DNA of 6,277 bases from Thermocrinis sp. (GTDB lineage: Bacteria > Aquificota > Aquificia > Aquificales > Aquificaceae): assembly GCA_022759285.1 (NCBI GenBank), contig JAEMPM010000152.1, positions 1 to 6,277 of the forward strand, read 5' to 3'. Positions 1 through 6,267 of the stretch are shown here, piece by piece. Every line of letters starts with the position of its first letter. Positions within the stretch are counted from its first letter, which is position 1. The notes beneath the pieces were generated by a model. It was given only the letters and a program-made list of their open reading frames with translations, ran no database searches and was not told the DNA's origin. The position numbers were made by a program, and so were the translations under genes.

Positions 1-42
1 CCTATCGTGTGAAATTTCTGATTAGGATTAAAATAAAGAGTG

Positions 43-2634
43 ATGCGTGGCAACGAGATTAGAGAGCTGTTTTTGAGTTTTTTTGAAAGCAAGGGGCATA
101 CAAGGGTAAAAAGTGCCTCCCTTGTTCCTGAATCGGACCCAACCCTTTTATTTACCAATGCGGGGATGGTGCCCTTTAAGAACGTGTTTTTGGGGCTGGA
201 AAAGAGACCTTATAGAAGGGCAGCTTCTTGTCAAAAGTGTTTGCGAGTGTCGGGTAAACACAACGACTTAGAAAGCGTGGGCTACACCTCAAGGCACCAC
301 ACCTTTTTTGAGATGCTGGGCAACTTCTCCTTTGGGGATTACTTCAAAAGAGAAGCCATACTCTACGCATGGGAGTTCGTAACGGAGTATTTAAAGCTCC
401 CAAAGGAAAGACTTTATGTTAGCGTCTTTAGAGATGATGAGGAAGCTTACAGAATATGGAACGAGGAGGTGGGGCTTCCCTCCGAGAGAATATGGAGGCT
501 TGGGGAGGAGGACAACTTTTGGCAGATGGGGGATACCGGTCCTTGCGGACCCTCTTCGGAGATCTATGTGGATAGAGGGGAGGAATATGGAGAGGAGAGG
601 TTTTTAGAAATATGGAACTTGGTTTTTATGCAGTACAACAGGGATGAAAGGGGTAATTTGACACCTCTTCCCAATCCCAACATAGACACAGGTATGGGGT
701 TAGAAAGGATTGCGAGTGTCCTGCAGGGGACAAAAACAAACTTTGAGATAGACCTTATAAAACCTCTCATAGATTTCGGACAAGAAATCAGTGGTAAGGC
801 CTACGGGGAAAATTTTGAGGACACTGTTGCCATGCGAGTTATCGCAGACCACCTTAGGGCTATTACCTTTGCTATCTCTGATGGAGTTTTGCCCTCCAAC
901 ACCGCAAGGGGATACGTAATCAGAAGGATCCTTAGAAGGGCTCTGAGGTTTGGATACAAGCTGGGAATAAGGGAACCTTTCCTTTACAGGGGCGTGGATG
1001 TAGTGGTAGAAGTTATGAAGGATGCCTATCCAGAGCTTCTTCAGACAAGAACCTTTGTAAAGGGAGTAGTTAAGGCAGAAGAGGAGAGGTTCTTGCACAC
1101 CTTTAGAAACAGCATACCTGTGGTTGAGGAGTTTATAACTGCTGCTTTAGAAGAGGGAAGACGCTTTTTGAAAGGTGAAGAGGTCTTTAAACTCTACGAC
1201 ACCTACGGCTTTCCCTTGGACCTTTTGGAGGAGATAGCCAAGGAAAAAGGTTTAAGCCTTGATATGGAAGGTTTTGAAAAAGAGATGGAAATTCAGAGGG
1301 AAAGGGCAAGACAGAACTTCAAAATTCAAACCAAAGAGGTCCAACCTATATACCAACACCTCAAAAACATAGGAAGGACCTCCACCTTTGTGGGTTATGA
1401 GCAGTATGTAGCTCAATCAAAGGTCATAGCCCTTTTGAAAAATGGTGAGCTTGTCTCCGAACTAAAGGAAGGAGAAAAAGGAGAAGTATTTTTAGACATC
1501 ACTCCCTTTTATGCGGAACGGGGTGGACAAATAGGAGATACGGGTACTATTGAGTCTGTGGATGGTCTCTTTGTGGTGGATGACACCCAATCTCCTGTTG
1601 ATGGTGTTATAAGCCACAAAGGAAAAGTGGTGAAAGGAACCATTAAGGTAGGAGATCAAGTGATCGCAAGTATTGACCGAGAGAGAAGGGAGGACATAAA
1701 GAGAAACCATACCGCCACACACCTTTTACATTCAGCCCTTAGGCTTGTGCTCGGAGAGCACGTAAGACAGGCGGGTTCTTTGGTAGCAGACAAATACCTG
1801 CGGTTTGACTTTACCCACTTTCAGGCTTTGAGTATGGACGAGCTAAAGAGGGTTGAAGAACTGGTCAACGAACAGATAAGAAAGAATGAGCCTGTGATTG
1901 TAGAGGAAAAGGATTACAGGGAAGCCATAAAGGAGGGTGCTATAGCTATCTTTGAAGAGAAATACGGAGAAAGGGTAAGGGTGATAAGCGTGGGGGATTT
2001 TTCAAAGGAGCTATGCGGTGGCACCCACGTGTCAAGGAGTGGAGATATAGGCTACTTTAAGATCATCTCCGAATCTTCCATAGGTGCGGGTCTGAGGCGG
2101 ATCGTTGCAAAAACAGGAAGATGGGCAGTGGAAGAGGCGTTTTTGGAATCCTTGATCCTAAAGCAGGTAGCGCAGAGCTTAGGTGTCAGCACAGAAGAGG
2201 TGTTGGAAGGAATTTCCAAGCTCCAAGAAAGGGTAAGGGAGTTAGAGAAGGAACTGCAAAGGGTAAAGTCTGAATCTGCAAGAAAGCAAGCAAAGGAAAG
2301 GATAAAGGAAGAGGGCATTGAGGAATACACACTCTTTTATGGAGTTTTGGAGGATGTGGAGGGAGACCTTCTTCGAGAACTGGCAGACCAGCTTAGGCAG
2401 GGAAGAGCAAGAACGGTTGTCTTTTTGGCAAGCAAGAGGGAAGGAAAGCTCTCTACCCTCATTGCCCTCTCCAAGGACTTAGTAGGTAGCCTTTCTGCAA
2501 AGGAGCTTATAAAAGAGGTAGGAAAGGTCCTTGGTGGTGGCGGCGGAGGTAGGGATGACTTGGCACAGGGTGGGGGTACAAAGCCAGACAACTTTGAAAA
2601 GGCTTTGGAACTTTTAAAGGAAAAGTTAAGATGA
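43..2634 (+). CDS. alaS: Alanyl-tRNA synthetase (AlaS)
   Basis: Cytoplasmic class II synthetase that attaches alanine to tRNA-Ala using ATP and hydrolyses mischarged Ser/Gly-tRNA-Ala. Counting from the GTG at 40, the visible landmarks are: the N-terminal catalytic core with NAGMVPFK (40-47), the conserved CQKCLRVSGKHNDLE / HHTFFEMLGNFSFGDYF stretch (64-102), GPCGPSSEIY (167-176) and class II motif 3 DTGMGLER (216-223); the editing domain with GGQIGDTG (495-502), HTATH (557-561) and CGGTH (659-663), which together supply the zinc ligands His557, His561, Cys659 and His663; a Lys/Glu-rich coiled coil (about 723-758); and the C-Ala domain ending in the glycine-rich GGGGGGRDDLAQGGG (832-846). The length of about 864 residues is normal for the family and no key residue is missing. 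ATG at 43 is preferred over the adjacent in-frame GTG at 40; either gives a normal N-terminus before EIRELFLSFF. No strong ribosome binding site is visible. The stop codon overlaps the next ATG (ATGA). Confidence 0.98.
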   Translation: MRGNEIRELFLSFFESKGHTRVKSASLVPESDPTLLFTNAGMVPFKNVFLGLEKRPYRRAASCQKCLRVSGKHNDLESVGYTSRHHTFFEMLGNFSFGDYFKREAILYAWEFVTEYLKLPKERLYVSVFRDDEEAYRIWNEEVGLPSERIWRLGEEDNFWQMGDTGPCGPSSEIYVDRGEEYGEERFLEIWNLVFMQYNRDERGNLTPLPNPNIDTGMGLERIASVLQGTKTNFEIDLIKPLIDFGQEISGKAYGENFEDTVAMRVIADHLRAITFAISDGVLPSNTARGYVIRRILRRALRFGYKLGIREPFLYRGVDVVVEVMKDAYPELLQTRTFVKGVVKAEEERFLHTFRNSIPVVEEFITAALEEGRRFLKGEEVFKLYDTYGFPLDLLEEIAKEKGLSLDMEGFEKEMEIQRERARQNFKIQTKEVQPIYQHLKNIGRTSTFVGYEQYVAQSKVIALLKNGELVSELKEGEKGEVFLDITPFYAERGGQIGDTGTIESVDGLFVVDDTQSPVDGVISHKGKVVKGTIKVGDQVIASIDRERREDIKRNHTATHLLHSALRLVLGEHVRQAGSLVADKYLRFDFTHFQALSMDELKRVEELVNEQIRKNEPVIVEEKDYREAIKEGAIAIFEEKYGERVRVISVGDFSKELCGGTHVSRSGDIGYFKIISESSIGAGLRRIVAKTGRWAVEEAFLESLILKQVAQSLGVSTEEVLEGISKLQERVRELEKELQRVKSESARKQAKERIKEEGIEEYTLFYGVLEDVEGDLLRELADQLRQGRARTVVFLASKREGKLSTLIALSKDLVGSLSAKELIKEVGKVLGGGGGGRDDLAQGGGTKPDNFEKALELLKEKLR

Positions 2635-2714
2635 AAATCCTAGTGATAGAAAGCAGTAGCAAGGTGGTGAATGCTAAAAGCCTGCTATGGGAAAACACCG
2701 AAAAGGAAAGGTAA
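2631..2714 (+). CDS. Possible 27-residue ORF coupled to alaS, or remnant of a lost gene
   Basis: An ATG overlaps the alaS stop as ATGA and opens a 27-codon frame ending in TAA, 25 nt inside the following DUF2103 gene. The product begins MKILVIESSS and ends in a charged tail, ENTEKER. The first ten residues look like the beta-strand opening of an actin-like ATPase fold (for example the TsaB or acetate-kinase type of N-terminus), but nothing further along supports either family. Three readings are possible: a decayed 5' end of a former gene, a short translated ORF that carries ribosomes from alaS to the weakly initiated DUF2103 start, or chance. It is too short to decide from one sequence. Confidence 0.25.
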   Translation: MKILVIESSSKVVNAKSLLWENTEKER

Positions 2715-2974
2715 AGATAGAACATCATCTTTTGGAGGGATTAGAGGAGTATTTAAAAAAGCTCTCTAGTTTTAGCTCAGTAAAGTCTATAATTCCCGGC
2801 AGGATTGTCCGGCAGAACAAGGGCATAGGTTCCAAGGGACTGTTTTTGAAGTACGAAACACCTACCGGCTATAAGCTTTTGTACAAAAACGGCACCTCTG
2901 TGCAAGAGATTTTTGTAGTTTGCGATAGGGAAAAATTTTTGGAGGAGTTCAGAGCCACTTTTCTCAATCCTTAA
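2687..2974 (+). CDS. DUF2103-like small protein of unknown function
   Basis: A 95-residue soluble basic protein with no signal peptide or membrane segment. It resembles the DUF2103 family (named 'predicted metal-binding', function unknown) in its order of motifs: a basic N-terminus with KHRKGK, then EHHLLEGLE (12-20), SIIPGRI (34-40), and a C-terminal half with TPTGYKLLYKNGTSVQEIFVV (58-78). His4, His13, His14 and Cys79 are candidate metal ligands, but no CxxC pair is present. ATG at 2687 is the only start available, because an in-frame TAA lies at 2675-2677. No well-spaced Shine-Dalgarno precedes it; the AAGGTGGTGA at 2661-2670 matches the consensus well but sits about 16 nt away. The gene lies 52 nt after alaS on the same strand, so co-transcription is likely. 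Its last 11 nt overlap the end of the convergent flavodoxin gene. The family call is from memory of the motifs and moderately sure; that it is a real gene is likely from the conserved-looking motifs. Confidence 0.78.
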   Translation: MGKHRKGKVKIEHHLLEGLEEYLKKLSSFSSVKSIIPGRIVRQNKGIGSKGLFLKYETPTGYKLLYKNGTSVQEIFVVCDREKFLEEFRATFLNP

Positions 2975-3521
2975 ACTTTCCTTCAAAGGTTCTTATATGT
3001 TCCAAGAGCTCTTTCTTGCCGTCAAAAAAGATTGCCACATACTGGGCTAATCTTTCTCCAAGGCGTCTGCAGGCTTCCTTCTCATCCTCGGAGCGAGGCT
3101 CTCCAGCCACAACCGCACCGTAGTGCAATGTGAATTTTTTACCCACATAATCCGTTACCCCAAAGACCAAAAATCCAAAGTTCATGAGAACGGTCAGAAT
3201 GGACATGCAAGCGACTTCGCTTCCCCCACCCCATCCACCGGAAGAGGAAAAAGCACAGGCTATTTTCCCATCAATCTCGCCCCAGAGTTCTCCTAACTCC
3301 TCGTCAAAGAACTTTTTAAGCTTCCAAGAGATTATTCCCATATGGGTAGGAGAGCCCACCGCCAACCCATCCGCCCAGAGCACATCCTCTTTTGTAGCAT
3401 CATCCACCTTTTTGATCCTTACCTCAATACCTTCTACCCTTTTTGCACCCTCCGCCACAAGGTATGCCATCTTTTCCGTGTTTCCGGTGCTTGAATCATA
3501 AAGCACCAATACTTTACCCAT
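2964..3521 (-). CDS. WrbA-like flavodoxin-fold FMN protein
   Basis: A 185-residue cytoplasmic protein with the flavodoxin fold, probably an FMN-binding quinone or other electron-transfer reductase. Beta strand 1 (KVLVLYDS) runs into the phosphate-binding loop SSTGNTEKMA (10-19), which matches the flavodoxin T/S-x-T-G-x-T pattern. GSPTHMGIIS (56-65) and FSSSGGWGGGSE (91-102) are the loops expected to flank the isoalloxazine ring. The C-terminal part (HYGAVVAGEPRSEDEKEACRRLGERLA, from 133) parallels the C-terminal region of WrbA. Length is slightly below WrbA (about 198), and the typical WrbA loop wording is not kept, so a general flavodoxin/NAD(P)H:quinone oxidoreductase label is safer than wrbA. 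It is the last gene of the rimP-nusA-rlmD operon; its AGGGGG ribosome binding site overlaps the rlmD stop codon. Its stop overlaps the end of the convergent DUF2103 gene by 11 nt. Confidence 0.9.
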   Translation of the reverse strand: MGKVLVLYDSSTGNTEKMAYLVAEGAKRVEGIEVRIKKVDDATKEDVLWADGLAVGSPTHMGIISWKLKKFFDEELGELWGEIDGKIACAFSSSGGWGGGSEVACMSILTVLMNFGFLVFGVTDYVGKKFTLHYGAVVAGEPRSEDEKEACRRLGERLAQYVAIFFDGKKELLEHIRTFEGKFKD

Positions 3522-3527
3522 AACAAA

Positions 3528-3533
3528 CCCCCT
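3528..3533 (-). promoter_or_regulatory. Ribosome binding site of the flavodoxin-like gene, overlapping the rlmD stop
   Basis: On the - strand AGGGGG lies 6 nt before the ATG at 3521 and shares its first two bases with the TAG stop of rlmD (3534-3532). This placement supports translational coupling of the flavodoxin-like gene to rlmD and fixes its start. Confidence 0.7.
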
Positions 3534-4791
3534 AAATAGTTAGTTTAACTACAGACTCTATGTGATAGGTCTGAGGGAAGTTATCCACCAAATGCACGCT
3601 CTCTATCCGGTATCCACCGGAGACTAAGACCTTTAGGTCCCTTGCCAAGGTGGTGGGATTGCAGGATATGTATATGATCCTCTTGGGCTTGTTTTGGACG
3701 ATGAGCTTTGCCTCACCCTCCGAGAGTCCCTCCCTTGGAGGGTCCAGAACCAAAAGGTCTACGACCTCTCCCGCATGGTTTTTTAGGGTATCTACAGCTT
3801 TCTCGTGGGCAAAGGAGACATTGGAAACTTGGTTTAGCTTGGCGTTGTAGATGGCGTCTTTGATCGCACTCTGATTGGCATCAGAGCCAAAGAGAAACCC
3901 GCAATGTTCCGAGAGCCAAAAACTGAAAAACCCTACACCACTATGAAGCTCGAGAATCCTCTTTACCCTCTCTCCCTCAGCCACCAATTTGGGAAAATCC
4001 TCGTAAAGGGTATGATTTACCTGAAAGAATGAATCGTTGCTAACCCTGAGGGTAAATCTCCCGCTCCTAACAAAGGTAAATTCCCTTCCCACCACCGCCC
4101 TTTTGATGGGCTTTCCAGCAAGCAAAGTGTAGTTACCTAGCCCTACCACTTCTTTAGGCAGGATGTGTTCCTTTAGCTTTCTCAGTTTTTGAGTTTCCAT
4201 AGGGCTTATGGTTATAAGCTTTAAAAGAAATTCGTCTTCATGAGGTGAGTAAAAAACGTGGATTTCCTGAAGTTCCTTTACCAATTTTGCAGTCTCTTTC
4301 AGGGAGGGTATAAGCTGATTGATTCTTGGATGTGCCAAAAGGCACTCTTCAATGGGCACCAGCTCTCCACTACCCCAAGCAAAAAAACCCAGACGTCCCT
4401 CTCTTATCTTAAACTGAACTCTTGTTCTGTAGCCAAACTCTTCCTTTGAACCAAGGATGCCGTCGACAGAGCTAAGTTTTATCTTTCCTATTCTCTCCAA
4501 GGATTCTAAGAGTATGTCCGCCTTTGCTCTAAGTTGTTCTTGATACTCTATATGCTGAAGCTGACAGCCACCACAGTAGGTGTAATATTTGCAAAGAGGC
4601 GTTCTTCTCCATTGGGAACCTATCTTTACGGTCCTTACCACTGCCTCCGTGTAGTCCTTCTTTTCCTTTAGAACTTCCACCTCCACCAGTTCTCTTGGTG
4701 CGGCGTACCGGATGAAGAACTTTTTACCCCTATCCTCCCCAAGTCCATATCCACCATACACGAGCTTTTTTACAAACAGGTCTAAACCCAT
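3532..4791 (-). CDS. rlmD: 23S rRNA (uracil-C5)-methyltransferase, RlmD/RumA type with Fe-S cluster
   Basis: SAM-dependent methylation of a uridine in 23S rRNA to 5-methyluridine (U1939 in E. coli numbering for RlmD). The 419-residue protein has an N-terminal TRAM-like RNA-binding region (about 1-55). The [4Fe-4S] ligands are Cys67, Cys73, Cys76 (C-x5-C-x2-C in CKYYTYCGGCQ) and Cys150, with almost the same spacing as E. coli RumA (81, 87, 90, 162). The methyltransferase domain shows FFQVN (255-259), a SAM-binding motif ELHSGVGFFS (281-290), DPPR (350-353), and ISCNPTTLARD (375-385) with nucleophile Cys377. The general base is Glu412 in HIESVVKL, 35 residues after the Cys as in RumA. The SAM loop reads L-H-S-G where relatives usually have L-Y/F-C-G, but the glycines are kept. 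Exact target (U1939, U747 or both, as in RlmCD) cannot be told from sequence. The start is 1 nt after the nusA stop with no Shine-Dalgarno, implying translational coupling. Confidence 0.93.
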   Translation of the reverse strand: MGLDLFVKKLVYGGYGLGEDRGKKFFIRYAAPRELVEVEVLKEKKDYTEAVVRTVKIGSQWRRTPLCKYYTYCGGCQLQHIEYQEQLRAKADILLESLERIGKIKLSSVDGILGSKEEFGYRTRVQFKIREGRLGFFAWGSGELVPIEECLLAHPRINQLIPSLKETAKLVKELQEIHVFYSPHEDEFLLKLITISPMETQKLRKLKEHILPKEVVGLGNYTLLAGKPIKRAVVGREFTFVRSGRFTLRVSNDSFFQVNHTLYEDFPKLVAEGERVKRILELHSGVGFFSFWLSEHCGFLFGSDANQSAIKDAIYNAKLNQVSNVSFAHEKAVDTLKNHAGEVVDLLVLDPPREGLSEGEAKLIVQNKPKRIIYISCNPTTLARDLKVLVSGGYRIESVHLVDNFPQTYHIESVVKLTI

Positions 4792-4792
4792 A

Positions 4793-5764
4793 TTAGCTTA
4801 GTTGAGAAAGCTTTCTGAAATCCTCCTCCGACATTACATCAATATACCACCCTGTTATTCGGTTCGCCAGTTTCACATTTACGCCCCTTTTTCCTATTGC
4901 GGAGGAGAGTTTTTCCTTTGGCACAGCCACCTCAACCCTCTTTTGTTTTAGGTCAATTCTTATATCCACCACAGGAGCTGGTGCAAGGCTCTTCTTCACA
5001 AGTTCCTCTATGTTGTCGGTGTATTTTATTACGTCTATCCTCTCTCCCGAGAGCTCTTGAGTTACAGGTGCAATCTTGGAACCTCGTAATCCTACCACCA
5101 ATCCCACTGGGTCTACGCGTGGGTCCTTAGCCTTCACTAACACCTTTGCCCTCTCGCCGGGTTCCCGGGCAATGTTTAAAACCTCTACCTCTCCCTCTTT
5201 TATCTCAGGAATTTCCGCTTCCAAAAGCTTTCTCAAAAAGTTAGGGTGGGTTCTGGAGAGGATTATCTCGTAAGTTCCTCTTTTTCTGATAACCTTCAAA
5301 AGCAGTGCCTTTATTCGATCTCCTGGCTTGTAGCTCTCCTTGGGTATTTGTTCCCTCTTAGGAAGAGTTGCCATAACCTTTCCAAGGTCCACCACCAAAT
5401 CGCCGTTTTCCAAAACCCTACGTACAATACCTATTACAATCTCACCCTCCAGCTCTATAAACTCTAAGTATCTCCTTTTCTCGTCTGCCCTTTCAAGCTC
5501 CTTTAGAAACTCCTCTTTTGCAGCGTATGCTGCGATACGGTCTAGCTCCTCCGGAACTATATCCAAGGGAAACTTCTCTCCTTTTCTAACCTGATAAACC
5601 TTTATGCCGTCCTCTGTGAGCTCTACTTCTAGGTTGTTATTTATTTTTCTGTCCTTTTTTATGGCTAAAACTATTGAATTTTTAAGAGCTTTTTCCACAA
5701 GCCACTCAGGTAGATTTTTATCCTTCGCCACCTGTTCAATGAGTTTTTTTAGATTTCTCACCAT
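4793..5764 (-). CDS. nusA: Transcription termination/antitermination factor NusA (short form)
   Basis: RNA polymerase-associated factor that modulates pausing, intrinsic termination and rRNA antitermination. The domain order is visible in 323 residues: NusA N-terminal RNAP-binding domain (about 1-103); S1 domain (about 105-172, including VVDLGKVMATLPKREQIP and ILSRTHPNFLRKL at its end); KH1 (about 173-255, with DPRVDPVGLVVGLRGSKI, its GxRG at 225-228); and KH2 (about 260-323, with AIGKRGVNVKLANRITGWYIDV, its GKRG at 291-294). It ends about 12 residues after KH2, so the acidic repeats of E. coli NusA (495 residues) are absent, as in other short bacterial forms such as that of Thermotoga. The ATG at 5764 overlaps the rimP stop (ATGGTGA, 7 nt) and is preceded by GGAG with an 8-nt gap; GTG at 5761 is a less likely alternative start. 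rimP-nusA is a widely conserved pair; infB, often next, is replaced here by rlmD. Confidence 0.97.
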   Translation of the reverse strand: MVRNLKKLIEQVAKDKNLPEWLVEKALKNSIVLAIKKDRKINNNLEVELTEDGIKVYQVRKGEKFPLDIVPEELDRIAAYAAKEEFLKELERADEKRRYLEFIELEGEIVIGIVRRVLENGDLVVDLGKVMATLPKREQIPKESYKPGDRIKALLLKVIRKRGTYEIILSRTHPNFLRKLLEAEIPEIKEGEVEVLNIAREPGERAKVLVKAKDPRVDPVGLVVGLRGSKIAPVTQELSGERIDVIKYTDNIEELVKKSLAPAPVVDIRIDLKQKRVEVAVPKEKLSSAIGKRGVNVKLANRITGWYIDVMSEEDFRKLSQLS

Positions 5765-6231
5765 TTTTCTATCTCCAAGTTCGCTCTTGCTATTATTGAA
5801 AGAGGAATATGTAGCAATTCTTCAGTCCCTTTATCTTTAAGCACCAGCACATCATCCTTTACGTCTTCTATCCTTCCAATAAGCTCCCTTCTGTTTTGAA
5901 CGGGTTCTCTTAGAATAACCCTAACGAGCCTGCCTTTAAAAAAGCTAAAATGCTCTGCCTTTGTTAGCTCCCGGGTAAGCCCCGGAGAGGAAACCTCAAG
6001 CATGTAAGAGACGGGAATAATGTCCTCCACATCCAAAAGGGCGGAGATCCTCTTGCTGATCTCTTCACAATCTCCCACTGTAATTCCCCCTTCCTTATCC
6101 ACTATTATTCTCAAAACCCACCCCCTCTCAGGTTTAAACTCCACATCAAAAAGCCTATATCCCATCTTGCTGATAATTGGCAACACCATCTCCTTTACCC
6201 TTTGGACTATGGCTTTATCGTCCAACTGCAT
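5758..6231 (-). CDS. rimP: Ribosome maturation factor RimP
   Basis: Assists late assembly of the 30S ribosomal subunit in the cytoplasm. The 157-residue protein is of normal length for the family. The N-terminal alpha/beta domain carries GYRLFDVEF (24-32), LRIIVDKEGGITVGDCEEISKRI (40-62) and the family hallmark EVSSPGLTREL (79-89). The C-terminal SH3-like barrel (about 95-157) includes FKGRLVRVILREP and ELIGRIEDV. It is the first visible gene of the - strand operon and overlaps nusA by 7 nt, the arrangement common in bacteria. ATG at 6231 is chosen because it gives the expected family N-terminus; a weak AGGA lies 10 nt upstream (6245-6242), overlapping a promoter candidate. Confidence 0.96.
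   Translation of the reverse strand: MQLDDKAIVQRVKEMVLPIISKMGYRLFDVEFKPERGWVLRIIVDKEGGITVGDCEEISKRISALLDVEDIIPVSYMLEVSSPGLTRELTKAEHFSFFKGRLVRVILREPVQNRRELIGRIEDVKDDVLVLKDKGTEELLHIPLSIIARANLEIEKW
5773..5776 (-). promoter_or_regulatory. Ribosome binding site of nusA inside rimP
   Basis: On the - strand GGAG lies within the last codons of rimP, 8 nt upstream of the ATG at 5764. It supports the chosen nusA start and the overlap with rimP. Confidence 0.6.
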
Positions 6232-6237
6232 GAAATT

Positions 6238-6267
6238 ATTATCCTACAAAAAAAAGCACCTTGTCAA
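6238..6267 (-). promoter_or_regulatory. Candidate sigma-70 type promoter for the rimP-nusA-rlmD operon
   Basis: On the - strand a perfect -35 hexamer TTGACA (6267-6262) is followed after 18 nt by GATAAT (6243-6238), a 5/6 match to the -10 consensus. The spacer contains a run of eight T. Transcription would begin about 6-8 nt further on, at or next to the rimP ATG (6231), giving a leaderless or nearly leaderless mRNA. The region is AT-rich, so chance matches are possible, and an upstream promoter outside the window cannot be excluded. Confidence 0.5.

Noticed and set aside
700..1098. 132-codon open frame on the - strand inside alaS
   Set aside because: It lies fully antisense to conserved AlaS catalytic sequence, has low-complexity Cys/Ser/Phe-rich composition and no ribosome binding site or recognisable motif; it is a shadow of alaS.
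2671..2769. Third + frame starting with ATG at 2671 right after AAGGTGGTGA
   Set aside because: The ribosome binding site would have zero spacing, and the product is a Lys/Arg/Gly-rich shadow of the DUF2103 frame.
2973..2991. Weak inverted repeat AACTTT / AAAGGTT between the convergent genes
   Set aside because: Needs a bulge, is AT-rich, and lacks a T tract; not a credible terminator for either strand.
3184..3501. 105-codon + strand frame opposite the flavodoxin-like gene
   Set aside because: Proline/serine-rich product antisense to clear flavodoxin motifs; a shadow frame.
4805..4816. Perfect 12-bp palindrome AGAAAGCTTTCT near the end of nusA
   Set aside because: It has no loop and no following T run, lies in codons for the NusA C-terminus, and a 12-bp palindrome of this AT-rich type can arise by chance; not called as a terminator or operator.
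5742..5752. A run of seven A in the nusA sense strand near codon 6 as a slippage site
   Set aside because: The frame is intact across it and the run simply encodes Lys-Lys; no overlapping product is suggested.
6248..6260. GGTGC followed by eight T on the - strand, resembling the end of an intrinsic terminator
   Set aside because: The matching 5' arm (GCACC) is not present in the 17 nt visible upstream; it may lie beyond the edge, so it cannot be supported here.
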